DNA of 64,000 nucleotides from Argopecten irradians. Lineage: Eukaryota; Mollusca; Bivalvia; Pectinida; Pectinidae. The position numbers were made by a program, and so were the translations under genes. The notes beneath the pieces are model-generated. The model saw only the letters and a program-made list of their open reading frames with translations, did no database searches and had not been told where the DNA came from. The stretch spans positions 29,393,540 to 29,457,539 of the forward strand of contig NC_091134.1 in assembly GCF_041381155.1 (NCBI RefSeq), written 5' to 3'. This document shows positions 38,552 to 51,500 of the stretch, one piece after another. Within the stretch, counting starts at the first letter, position 1, and each line of letters begins with the position of its first letter.

Positions 38552-41500
38552 ACCTGAAGAGAAATACTGATTCGTCTTCTCCTATTTTCAATTCTGGAAA
38601 AAACATGTCATTTGTCAGCGGTTGAGTATCTTTAACATCTAACGTAGGCGATCGATTGCTCCTAAAAGCAATATACTTCATTATAAAACGACAGAGTCAC
38701 AGGTACGGAAATATGATGTTTGCTACAGTGAAGTTGTACAACCATGATATTTTAATTTTAATTGATTTTTGATGTTCTCCCTTAGTACCTCTGTGGAACA
38801 GAGAAGAAACTACGTCAGAAACAATCTATTATTAATTTATATAACATTATTAATAATCTTTAATTTCCCTTAGTTGAGTGTGTATGGCTGCAACTCTTAG
38901 TGGAAAGTCATTGTTATAAGGCACGTTTAGCAGGAACCACATTGCTTCCTCCACTGAACTTGCTTTCGAAACTGAAATTTCTATGAATAAGACTCTATGA
39001 CATACAGGAGTCTTTGATAGAAATTTCTCACATTAATATTTTTTTCAATTTACAAACTACATACAATCTTACCGTTTCTTATCCAGACCACATCGGTTCA
39101 CATCTGTCATATCGTTGAAAACTTCCTTGTTTATCCAGTGGGATATGATTGTCCAATTTATGGTATTATCGATATATCTAAACATTTCCAAAGATGCTTA
39201 AAGCGTAACACAGGGACTTATGATCTTGGTAATTACGACAGCTTACTGCAGTTTTATGATCTTGGTAATTACGACTGCTTACTGCAGTTGACTGGGAAAA
39301 CTGTCATATGGATGATGGCGACATAATTGCCAAAACAGTTAGTTTAATATATCTGAAGAGCACCCTTCGATGTAGCAAAAACGCTAACGTTAGTCAGTCG
39401 TTATTGGTTTTATTTCTTGTATATATGTACAAAACACAGACTATTTTATTTTGTCCATTTGCAGAAAATAGAAAAGGGAACCGTAATTATTTCGGGCTTT
39501 AAAGTGAACTCTTTGTGTAATGTTCGGACAAAAAACGAAGACGCTGGACTAACTGTCATGCTAGTTGTCTTATCAATAGTTTTAAAAGAGTTAAAAAACA
39601 AAAACAAAAAAACAGAACGATTAGCTTGACTATACACCTTCCGTATGTAAAGAAGAGCTGATCTTTAAGACTGACATGTACTTTCTATTATTCAACACAC
39701 AGAGTGACCGTGACTACACATGTTTACGCCTCCTGATTACACTCTAAGGTCGTCCTTGGGCGACATGTTCTTGATATAAGAAAACTTTTCTCCGGAGAAA
39801 ATTTCGCCCAAACGCAATGAACATGAAACAAGAACATTGTTCTTGGGACAAAATCTTACACAACCTCCAAAGCAAAAGCATGAAAAACAAATAATAACAA
39901 AAATGGCGGCAAATTTAAAGTAATGGTTAGCCTTTCGCTTAAATTTGACTTTCTTGTCTATGTCCGTGAAGTGTGATTGTAAAATTAAAAATACTGATGT
40001 AAATGCGAATTTATATATTTTAAGTACTAACATGTCGTAACATGCTGGGAAATTTGTTTATTGACGAATTTTCAATGATTTCTTTACATTGACGTGACGT
40101 TACCGTACATGTCACTTGTTTAGAAATGCGAGAAACTTTGGCTGGCACTAGTGTCACTAATATGTATTAGGCATAAAAATATTGACTGATCATATTGCAT
40201 CAAATAAGTGAAATCCATTTTATTGAATCTGAATTATTTTTTAAACAATTGACGTTCGATATTAAAAGGTGTGTTTTATTTCAGTATTGTTATCTGAATA
40301 TAAGTGGTGTCTCCGATTTGGTTTGATCTTCAATTTTAAAACGATCGTCTATAATTTGATAAATTGCGAATGTTTCCAATTTCCCTATTCCGGCCATCGC
40401 CATATTTGTTGCTACCATCCCAGGATGGTAGCTATTATAATCGGTCGCTTTGCCTGCCATGTTGTTTGGATTTCACATGGTTATAAATAATGTGTTCACT
40501 TTGATTGGCTGACCAAAACTATTTACGTGTGTTGATTGGTTACTTGTTGTTGATTTCATGTGTGTAAGGGGTGTCAGTGGGGAAATTATTGCAAACAAAT
40601 TATCATTAAATAAACCCAGAGAAGTCCGAATGTTTTTGTGGTTGTCGGACATTATTCTCAGAAATCACACAAGGCGGCGCTCCATGTACTGAATAGAAAC
40701 ATTTTAGGAGCGTGTGGAGGATCTATATATTGCCTAACTAGTACTGTTAGCTAGATGACCACGACCTACTTGTAAAAACTGTCCGCTGCATGGGAAATGC
40801 TGAAACAAAGTTAGGCTTTACTTAGGGGACATTTGTGGAACTGTATGCGCTAAAGTAAAGTACAGTTTTAAACGAAATGTTATGCTTGTTTCAATGCGTA
40901 TATTATGTATTTCACCAGCTTGCCCAAGTACATGTACATGTATATCAGTACATATTATATTAGACGGAAAACTTGTTAGCATTAGGAAAATGCCCACTAC
41001 ACCTTCTGAACAACTTTATTAAAGTAAACAAAACAAAGTTTCAAAACGCAGGTCGTATTATATTTCCCGACGTCGTGTTAGTTGACTATTTCTGCGCCAG
41101 GCGGCAAAACTTCAACTTCGTTCTTGTTGTAACCTCATCTTTGGCCACCATTATCAATTTTATTATTTTTTAATATACCTTTACTTTATTTACACTATAT
41201 AAAAGTTACTTGATTAAATTGACTAGTTTCCTACTTTTTTTCCCAAAATCCTCGCTAGGCTGTGTGTTAGTCTTTCGAACTAACTCACCCCTGGAAACTA
41301 GCACACACCTGGACTCGGCTATTTCCGTTTAACCAATCAGATTCGAGGTGGGCGGGACTTGTTCCGATCACGCCATTAGTTGCCAGGCGACGTAACAATT
41401 GGACGGAGCTACAATGTAGTTTCCGATCACGCCATCTCCGTTGACGTAATCAAACGACGTTACTATCGATCGGAAACTGTTACCGAACACGTCGTCAAGT

Positions 41501-44108
41501 TTATCTTGTAAGTGTGTGGTTTGTGAAAAATGTTATTTGGCCAGAGGACAACACTTTTATATGTACATGTACGTACAGTTGTTATATACATTTTTACGCT
41601 ACCTGTAAGTGGTTAACGTCTCGGAATTTCAACAATAACGCTACATGTATATAGAGATTGAACAGTGTTTTGATTAGCGCTACATTGAATATGTCTGTAT
41701 CCCATTGCGTTCATACCACCTTTAACGCAATCAAAACACTGTTCAATCTATATATTTACATAAATAAATCCACTTTTACGTCAAATTTAAAACGGTGATG
41801 GTTGCTAAGTTGGGTAACTACGGTAGTCAGGATGACCGAAGATATAGTTCCAATTGTTGAATATTATAGCTGCAGTTTGGTTTGAAATACACCAATGACA
41901 CTTTTCAATTATTTTCAAAATATATATTTTTTTTCAATTTGATAATATATCAATAATGTCCATTTCGAATAAAATTGAGATAACCAAGGCGGAACGACTA
42001 CCGGCATGTATCTTTGCCGGGGTAGTGAGGGGGTCTGAAGTGGAGCGAGCCGCCATATTTGATTTTCAACCGAGGAAAGATATTGTGATATAGCCTAAGT
42101 ATTGATGGTATGACCGTTGAGCTGCTGAATGTTTGTCATGTATGTATCGGTCCAAGTACGCCATTTAGACTAAATTCTTCATAGTCATGACTGTTATTTT
42201 ATTTTACGGAGGATAGAAGTGTTTGCGTGTGTGTAAGGCCTATTTTGAATGAAAGGACGGGGCTATTTAAAACTAATGATACTGTTTCGGATAGGCTACC
42301 TGTAATGGTTTTTTTCTGGAAACCTGTAAATGGTCTGTTAACCTATTGTTCGCTTAGACGCTCCCAGAATTGTTCACCGACAATCAGATGTTCTCAATCT
42401 GTATATTTAGGTGAGATGAGTGACCGTTACACACATACATGTAGGGTTACATCTGACGTAACTATGGGATTCCCCGAACATTCCTGAAAAAAGCCCCCCG
42501 GTTGTAGCCCCGGCCAGCGATTCATTTTGTAGTTTATTACCGTTACAATGCTTGATCACATCTTTTGTTTTGATGTCAAATACATATTTAATTGGATCTA
42601 ATAAAAACTCTTTATTTTTATTTTGAAATCCGTCAACTTATGACGCAAAGTCTTATCGAAGCGTGAACTAGAAGTAGTCCGAACCTGTACTGCGTTTGTA
42701 TTAATACGTCATTGCGATTACGCTAATTTGAACGCAACTCCCCTCCCGTTGACTATACAGGGGCATATGTAAATATATAAATTTAGTATCATGCCTAGTG
42801 GTATAAAATGTTGAAATATTGATAAATCAAAGCGGAATCAAATTATAGCCTGCGGTTTTAATAGAAGCAAAACAAAACGGACATGGGTTCACAATTATCA
42901 TCTCGGAATAGTTTGAATGTTTGAAGCTAAGATTGTGACAATGTAAAATTCTCTCGATCTCTAATGAACATGGCCGTACGCGACAGGAATATAGCGTATG
43001 ATAGAAATACATTTTAGTATAATCATAGCTTTCGTATGTATCGGTATATTAAAACATTTCAAGCATGGGGTTGAGTGATATAGCAAGTTTATGGTTTCCC
43101 TCGAACTGGCATATTTCCCTCGGCTCCGCCTCGGGAAATAGACAAGTCTCGGGAAACCAGAAACTTGCAAACAGTTATATCCCTAAACCCCATACTTTAA
43201 ATGTATAATAATTGTTTGAAAGAGACTTTTTGTTTTGTTTCGGAAAGGTAGCCTAGTGGCCCTTTCATGAGTATCATGAAGTTGATTATCTTTTACCTTG
43301 AATGTGGACGCATTTAAATTATATTCTTCAAAAATTAATTCTCATAAGAACTATGACAGCTAACTGTGAACAGAACAATACGTCAAGCTTTCCTATTATT
43401 GCTTCCTAATAAATAATGCTGTATGGTAGCCTTCTTAGCTTTTTGAGAAGCTAATACTTGTTCTTAGGTTATGTTCACGTTGTTTGGGCGAGACTTTATG
43501 AGAACATGTTCTCGTCGGGGTCGCCAATGCGACAGTACGACATGGCTGATACAGGCCAACATACGTAGTTTTCTGAGTCGCCTGCAACGTAAGGGCGACA
43601 CATAGGTATCACTATATCAGCGTCGGCGTCGTTGGTGGCGCCCAGGAAAAGGTTTCTGTGCGATAACTTTAGTATTTATTGTCCGATTTCAACCAAATCC
43701 GTCAATATTTGCAAGAGTTACGGGACTTTAAAATCGCCATAACAGATAATTTCTTGGTTTTCGCTCAATCACATGTTCATTTATTAATCCGATTTCAACC
43801 AAATTATGTATATCGCTTTATAACAGTGAGATCCTTTATGTGTTTGATAATGGTCAAAATCCATCGGTAACTTCCCCTAATAATTAACAATATATTCAAA
43901 TGGAAATTACCATTTTTGTGATGTTTTAAAGGGATAATTCGCTGAGGCTTATTATGTTACATAACCACGAAGCAAAATATAACACAAATGTAAATTGTTC
44001 TACATCCCTTATGAAACACATAACAAGAAATATTGACAAATTTCATTAAGCAGGCACAACATACACGCTGTACCCATACCCTCGAGCCAAAGTCACATAC
44101 GTGTTATA
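38552..44108. other. Intergenic region between the two sulfotransferases
   Basis: 39,215-39,290 has a 37-bp direct duplication ('ttatgatcttggtaattacg'). 40,411-40,432 is a perfect 10-bp-arm palindrome around 'ca'. 41,649-41,753 is a hairpin with 'gattgaacagtgttttgatt' arms. 43,571-43,890 is the 'tcgcctgcaacg' repeat family. No convincing exon, although the upstream non-coding exons of both SULT genes could be here. Confidence 0.5.
41270..41520. promoter_or_regulatory. CpG-rich stretch with CCAAT and GC boxes, candidate promoter
   Basis: A locally CpG-dense segment contains CCAAT at 41,333, gggcggg at 41,350, a TGACGTAA site, and a direct duplication of 'ttccgatcacgccat'. It lies between two divergently oriented genes. 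Promoter function is inference from composition and position. Confidence 0.25.
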
Positions 44109-44351
44109 CGAGGGATGTTCCGAAATTAATGTTACTTGCGCAATATCTCGTGGAAATCGTGCTAAATGGGCTTAAAACTACCTCGTGGCGATAGCGTGAT
44201 ATCTGAAGCGTGCTATAGGTAAATATCGCGCTCACAATTACACTGACCTTGGTGCTGCTGTATGTTTTGTAGCGCACTCGTTACACTCTATACAAATATG
44301 GTTGGCAAGAGAGTTGAAAACGTAATTGAAGTCGGGACAGCAGTAGCTTAA

Positions 44352-45208
44352 AGATGCTGCCCACACAGGTCGCCCTGCAACAACAACAACAAAGCATAAC
44401 ATTGAACTAATTCGGCAATTCCTTGAAAAAGATGCAAGGTACACTGTCCGGCAGTTAGTTAAAATGACAGGCTTGTCTTTAGCACGTATTCATTGCATCT
44501 TAAAGAAACATCTTAAGCTGGGCAAGATCAATGCCAGGTGGATACCCCATTTACTAACTGACAACCAAAAGAGGTCCCGGGTTGACAAGGCCAAATCCTT
44601 ATTGAAGAAATACCCAAAATACAGCAAAAAGGCTTTTGATAATTTGGTCACAGGTGATGAAACATGGGTGTATTTTTTCGAACCCAAAAGAAAATGCTCT
44701 AATCGGATCTGGGGATACAAAAACGCCAGGCGCCCTAGCATTGCTAAAAGAATACGCACCCTGAGGAAGGTTTTGTATGTCATATTCTTTGATAACAAGG
44801 GTCCAATCATTCAAATCCCTGTTCCAAAAGGCAAAACTGTCACAGCGAAGTATTATAGAGACGTTGTACTTCGAAAACTTAAGAAAGTCTACAAACGCCG
44901 CCGCCCACAGACAGGTTTGAAGTACCTCAGGCTCTTACATGATAATGCGCCAGCACACAAGGCGCGCATTGTAACGGAGTTTTTGAAGGCAGAAAAGGTC
45001 ACTGTCTTCCCCCCACCCTGCATATTCACCAGACTTGGCCCCCTGTGACTTTTTCTTGTTCCCCAAACTAAAATTTCACCTGTCTGGAACAAAATATAAA
45101 TCAAGAAATGCCCTTGGCTCTGCCATTTATCAGTATCTTATGAGTATACCAATTCAAGAGTACGAAAACTGTTTCCAAAAGTGGATCGATCGGTTGAAAC
45201 GATGCATA
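44352..45208 (+). pseudogene. mariner transposase, copy 1 (frameshifted)
   Basis: Coding resemblance begins at GRP (the linker between the two N-terminal helix-turn-helix units) and runs through all three catalytic Asp positions. An in-frame TAG stands just before, and the usual first ~70 residues are not in frame. An extra C in a C-run at about 45,010 shifts the frame between HDNAPAHKA and YSPDLAPCD. The second copy has five Cs there and reads through, so this copy is inactive. Confidence 0.85.
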
Positions 45209-45327
45209 CTATCTTCTGTATATAAGACATCAAAAAGTCCGATACTACACACACACACACACACACGAAGGGTAAAGGAAACAGGTCTACGATCGATCGG
45301 ACTGGAAACGATGCATGTCTTATCTGT

Positions 45328-46047
45328 GCCAGGTGGATACCCCATTTACTAACTGACAACCAAAAGAGGTCCCGGGTTGACAAGGCCAAATCCTTATTGA
45401 AGAAATACCCAAAATACAGCAAAAAGGCTTTTGATAATTTGGTCACAGGTGATGAAACATGGGTGTATTTTTTCGAACCCAAAAGAAAATGCTCTAATCG
45501 GATCTGGGGATACAAAAACGCCAGGCGCCCTAGCATTGCTAAAAGAATACGCACCCTGAGGAAGGTTTTGTATGTCATATTCTTTGATAACAAGGGTCCA
45601 ATAATTCAAATCCCTGTTCCAAAAGGCAAAACTGTCACAGCGAAGTATTATAGAGACGTTGTACTTCGAAAACTTAAGAAAGTCTACAAACGCCGCCGCC
45701 CACAGACAGGTTTGAAGTACCTCAGGCTCTTACATGATAATGCGCCAGCACACAAGGCGCGCATTGTAACGGAGTTTTTGAAGGCAGAAAAGGTCACTGT
45801 CTTCCCCCACCCTGCATATTCACCAGACTTGGCCCCCTGTGACTTTTTCTTGTTCCCCAAACTAAAATTTCACCTGTCTGGAACAAAATATAAATCAAGA
45901 AATGCCCTTGGCTCTGCCATTTATCAGTATCTTATGAGTATACCAATTCAAGAGTACGAAAACTGTTTCCAAAAGTGGATCGATCGGTTGAAACGATGCA
46001 TAAATGCAGAGGGGGAGTACTTCGAGGGACAGGGCAAAGTAAAATGA
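45328..46047 (+). pseudogene. mariner transposase, copy 2 (5'-truncated, C-terminus intact)
   Basis: An open frame from about 45,397 to 46,047 includes TGDETW, HDNAPAHKA, SPDLAPCDFFLFP and the tail up to the stop before the right ITR. It lacks the DNA-binding N-terminus because the duplication starts mid-gene. Confidence 0.85.
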
Positions 46048-46108
46048 TCAGAATTACTTCTATCAAAGAGAAATCACCAAAGTAACAATAATTTTGGAAC
46101 ACCCCTCG

Positions 46109-47500
46109 TAACCACTGAGGAGTTGATGAACTTATTTTTAGACAAGAACACTGTAAGATTTGGGTAGTTCTAGACAAAACAATTCTTTAATACACTGGCA
46201 AGGGCCAGGGTTCTGTATATAAGACATCAAACATTATGTATCTAGGTCATATTCAATCCGATACTACACACACACACACACACGAAGGGTAAAGGAAACA
46301 GGTCTAGATACAGGTAGGTCTAAATCGTTGTGCATATTACATACATTTTTGCTTCATTGACTGGAGTGTTGGGAGTTGATCAATGTCTTATCTTCTATTG
46401 TTTCATGTGTAGTTTACTTAGTTGTGGCGGTACATGCACATGTAGTCCGCTAAACCTGCCTATATTATTAGTTTTTTTTTTAATTTGCCTTATATATATA
46501 TATAAAAGCCTGATGATAACGGTAGGTTTAACGGACTAGTAAACACGCCCATCTGGTGTACTCGTTATCAGGAGTTGACCTTGATCCATTTATCACTATC
46601 TGTTTTGTATGTGTGTCATCATACCACGATCGTGGGGGGTACATACTGTTTACCTGTTTGACAGATGGCTGTCATATGTTATTAAATGTCAGAAGTTTGT
46701 GTAATATCGCATTACATAGAAACAAACGTATTGAAATTAATCATCACAAATCAATTTACTAAAGATAACATCCAAAGAATTCAAAATTCTTTTTGGGCTT
46801 TTTCTATGAAATATTACGTCATTGTCTCAGGCAATCAGGGGGGATGTCACAAACTGGACGCCATTTTTTCCTTTCTGGGCTGATAAAATAAAAGGAAGAG
46901 TTTCTGACGATAATGATCGATGAGCAGTATTACTTGTTTACAGGAAATTAGGCCATAATGATATGACTAATGATTAAGATCAGGTCGGAGTCCCTTGTGA
47001 GTTATGGGGGGTTTAACAGGGAGGTCAATGTTCAGCTTTGCTGCAACCAAATATTATTTTTGAATGGTTTTTAGCTCACTTGGCCCGAAGGGCCGGTGAA
47101 CTTATGTCAAGGCGCAGCGTTCGTCGTCCGTCCTCAACATTTCCTTTAAATCGCTACTAGTCATTAGTTCTACATGGATTGTAACCAAATTTGGCTAGAA
47201 ACACCCTTAGGTGAAGGGGACAAAGTTTGTATACATTTTGGCTCTCACTCCCTGGAGCAGAATGAGTGGAGCCCAATAGGGAAATTAGAGGTAAATATTT
47301 AAATTCCTTCAGAAAAGAAACTATGAACCTGTATTCAGATCATTACTTTGCAATACAAAACAGGTGAGCGATACAGGCGCTCTGGACCTCTTGTTCATGA
47401 ATAACATTACATTGGTATAATAAAAAAATAAAACAAATTGGTAGTTGCGAACAAAATTGAATTATGATATGACATCTTCGTTATATGTAAGGATTTTGTC
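46109..47500. repeat. Intergenic: (AC)n and interspersed repeats
   Basis: 46,211-46,306 matches the insert inside the mariner element and includes an (AC)n run. 47,071-47,395 is an 'agctcacttggcccgaaggg' repeat ending 'gctctggacctcttg'. No exon recognised. Confidence 0.55.
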
Positions 47501-47504
47501 ACTT

Positions 47505-48213
47505 TATGATAAAACTTATCATTATATGACACAAGTTTATCATTATACATGTAAAATACAAATCTATCATTATTTGATACAAATTTATCATTATATAATA
47601 CAAATGATACAAATCCATCATTATATAATACAAATCTATCATTATATGATAGAAGTCTATTATTATACAATACAAATCTATCATTATATAATACCAAATT
47701 TATCATTATATGATACAAATCTATCATTATATGATACAAATCCGTCACTGTTTAATACAAATCTATCATTATTTAATACAAATCTATCGTTATATAATAC
47801 AAATTTATTATTATACGATACACATCTAACATTATATAATACAAATCTATCATTATATGATACAAATCTATCATTATATAATACAAATCCATCATTATTT
47901 AATGCAAATCTATCATTATATAATACGAATATATAATTATATGATACAAATCTATCATTATATAATACAAATCTATCATTATATGATACAAATCCATTAT
48001 TATTTAATACAAATCTATCATTATTTAATACAAATCTATCATTATATAATACAAATCTATCATTATATGATACAGATGTATCATTATATGATGCAAATCT
48101 ATCATTGTATAATACAAATCTATCATTATATAATACACATCTATCATTATATAATACAAATCTATCAATATATAACACAAATCTATCATTATATATTACA
48201 AATCTATCATTAT
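47505..48213. repeat. 21-bp AT-rich minisatellite upstream of SULT-B, about 33 copies
   Basis: The unit is close to 'tacaaatctatcattatat' plus 'aa', with variable 'atga' and 'ttta' endings. It ends about 200 bp before the first coding exon acceptor of SULT-B. Open frames on both strands are period artefacts. Confidence 0.93.
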
Positions 48214-48410
48214 GATAGGACATTGCCATTTTATCTATGGAAAATCACAAAAGTAAGCCGAAGCAAAACAATACGAATCGTTCAGACTTGATGGGGTATG
48301 CCACAAGGGTCGCACATGTTTGTGGAGAATGTGTGTTTGTGAGGATAGGCATTTCAACAATATCTTGTAAATGGGTTACTAAAGACATCTTATTCCTCAC
48401 CTATACGCAG

Positions 48411-48594
48411 GTCTCGATCATCATGGAAGTCATCACCTTTTACGATGAAGAAAACAACAAGCATGCTTATAAAAAATACAAAGGATATACCTTTAGCATC
48501 GATTTTCTTGGAAATGACGGAGAATTGCTGGAGAAAATAGCGCAACGTACCATCAAGGATGACGACGTTCTAGTGAATGTTTATCCTAAATCTG
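48411..48594 (+). CDS. SULT-B first coding exon
   Basis: Acceptor acgcag, 12 nt of 5' UTR, ATG at 48423. It encodes MEVITFYDEENNKHAYKKYK ... VLVNVYPKS. It ends CCTAAATCTG|gtaaca; the Gly of PKSG is split exactly as in SULT-A. Confidence 0.9.
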
Positions 48595-51500
48595 GTAACA
48601 TCTTAATCTTTTTATCATTTCTAGTAATGTTTATCCTAAAATCTATTTATTATCATTTCTAGTGAATGTTTATCCTAAATCTGGTAACTATGTTTATCAT
48701 TTAGTAAATCCTAAATCTGGTAACTATTTATTATCATTTCTAGTGAATGTTTATCCTAAATCTGGTAACTATTTATTATCATTTCTAGTGAATGTTTATA
48801 TTAAATCTGGTAACTATTTATATCATTTCTAGTGAATATCCTAAATCTGGTAACTTTTATTATCATTTCTAGTAAATGTTATCCTAAATCTGGTAACTAT
48901 TTATTATCATTTCTAGTAATGTTTATCCTAATCTGGTAACATCTTTAATTATTTATTTCATTCTAGTAAATGTTTATCCTAAATCTGGTAATCTACTATT
49001 TATTATCATTTCTAGTGAATGTTTATCCTAAATCTGGTAACTATTTATTATCATTTCTAGTGAATGTTTATCCTAAATCTGGTAACTATTTATTATCATT
49101 TCTAGTGAATGTTTATCCTAAATCTGGTAACTATTTATTATCATTTCTAGTGAATGTTTATCCTAAATCTGGTAACTATTTATTATCATTTCTAGTGAAT
49201 GTTTATCCTAAATCTGGTAACTATTTATTATCATTTCTAGTGAATGTTTATCCTAAATCTGGTAACTATTTATTATCATTTCTAGTGAATGTTTATCCTA
49301 AATCTGGTAACTATTTATTATCATTTCTAGTGAATGTTTATCCTAAATCTAATATATTCCAGTAAATGTTTATCCTTAATCTGGTAACTATTTATTATCA
49401 TTTCTAGTGAATGTTTATCCTACATCTGGCAACTATATCCTATTATTTCTAGTGGATGTTTAAACTTTTCGTTAAAAAAGTTCTACATTCAAATCAGCTA
49501 CGATTGTAATTAATTATTTCTTGTATAAGTGAACATGAGAGCAATCATGTTCGTTCCCTGTATCACGTTGTCTGGCTTCCCATCGTGCTGTTTGATAGGA
49601 CTGACTATATCTGTTATGTTGCCACTGCTTTGAAACATTTTTATGTTTCAGTGATTTTTGTTCTTGGCTTCGTAATTCTTTTGTTTGTTTACTTAGCACT
49701 CCTTAACTTTTTATGTATTATTTGGGAAAATTATATATTACGAAGAGTGCGTTATAGATCGAGTAATGAAAAAATGGCGTCGTGTTTAATTACAGGTACC
49801 CACTGGCTCTATAACACTGTGATGATGTTACGATCAGGAACCTTGGATTATCATGGCACTCCTACCATGATGGAACTACAAGACTTCAACTTAATCGAAG
49901 AAATGCCATCACCCAGGACTTTCGGATCCCATCTACGTTGCCGCTTCCTTCCCGAACAGATGAAAAACGGGAAAGGGAAGGTTATCACTATTACACGTAA
50001 TCCAAAGGACATCGTGGTATCTTTGTATCATATGATTAGGCAGTTTAAACGATTTGTTGGCTACGAAGGGACATTTGACGGTATAGTGAAGTACTTCCTC
50101 ACAGAACAGTGTAAGGTCATATACTAAGTTTGTGGTATTTCACAAAATCAACTGCATACTGTTATTAATATCCCGTATAAAGTTACATTAAAGTCGATAT
50201 GTAATTTTCTCTTCTCAGTCTTTACTTTCGGATCATGGTTTTCCTGGACAAAAGACATGGAGGAATGGAATAGTCCAAACTGTCTGACACTTTGCTTCGA
50301 GGACTTTAAGAAGGTACGTGAATGTTGATGCGAAACTGCAAACAATTTAGATTCTAAGAATGACTTTTTTTTTTAATCATGAATTATGTTCAGCTGGGGA
50401 TTAGAAGTTTTTTTAAATTTGTGTTTCGATATGCATGGTAACATACGCAGGTTCATATACAATATAACCATAAGATTTAAGTTAATTGGTTATACAAACT
50501 TTCAAGTAGCAATCTAATTAAAATTAAACTAGTAATTCCCCTCCACTACGATACTCTACGTTACGCTCCAATACAAGATCTAACGATGCCCCGTTCGAGG
50601 TCACCTCAGCATGACCTCTGGCCTAGAATTGGAACATCTCGGGACGTACTATTATCCGTTTACACTTCCGAATGAATCAACCACACCGAAGATTCCGTAG
50701 GCGACACGCTGATTGGCTAACCATAGGGGTCATGCGGAGGTGACCTCGAACGGGGCATCGTTAGATCTTGTATTGGAGCGTAACGTAGAGTATCGTAGTG
50801 GAGGGGAATTACAAGTCTAATTTTAATTAGATTGTTTCAAGTAGCATTTTGATTCTAAGTCTAAAAATGCGATTTTCATTTTTGTTTAATGAAATCTGAT
50901 TTAGATAATGTTTACCCAGTCAACACGAAAATAGAAAGGGATTTTAATTTGCATTATTTCGGTCATGCATGTTTCATTTTAAAAACAAGACAGTTAATCC
51001 CATGTTAACAATTCATCTTAAGCTCACCTGGCCCGAAAGGTAGGCTTATGAGCGTGGCGCCCGTCGTCCAGCGTCCATCCCATCAACAATTCTTTTAAAT
51101 CGCTACTAATCATGAACGACGCAGTGGATTATTACCAAATTTGGTCTGAAGTATCTTAAGGGGAAGGATAGGTTTGTATAAAACGTAGCTCTGGTTCTGT
51201 TGCATTAAAGGATTTGACTCATATTTGGTCTACAGTATCCTTGACTGAAAGGGAACCAGTTTAGTGTACGCCAAGGGTCAAATGCGCAGGGACCCAATAA
51301 ATGTAATGCTACAAAGGAATAAAGCAAAATTGGCTCATATTTGGTCTGCAGCATGCTTGACTGAAAGGAACCATTTTTTTATAAGCCAAGGGTATGGGTC
51401 CCGGAGTATGGGTGTCAGAGCCGCAGTAGGGCCAATAGGGGAAATTTTGCAAATTATTTATAATCCTTTTTCTGCTTGTTGCTCAAATGTGATCATACAT

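Larger units (their letters stand above)
44109..46108 (+). mobile_element. mariner (DD34D) transposon with internal duplication
   Basis: The ends 'cgagggatgttccgaaatta' and (inverted) 'cgaggggtgttccaaaatta' are flanked by TA on both sides, the usual Tc1/mariner target duplication. The interior encodes a transposase with TGDETW, LLHDNAPAHKA and YSPDLAPCDFFLFP. Counting HDN to LAPCD gives 34 residues, so mariner type. 44,533-45,208 is repeated at 45,328-46,002, separated by about 120 bp partly matching DNA just outside the element (46,211-46,306). Confidence 0.9.

Noticed and set aside
47445-48291. Frames of IQIYHYI / YNDRFVL repeats on both strands
   Set aside because: Readings of a 21-bp AT-rich minisatellite upstream of SULT-B; no start or family support.
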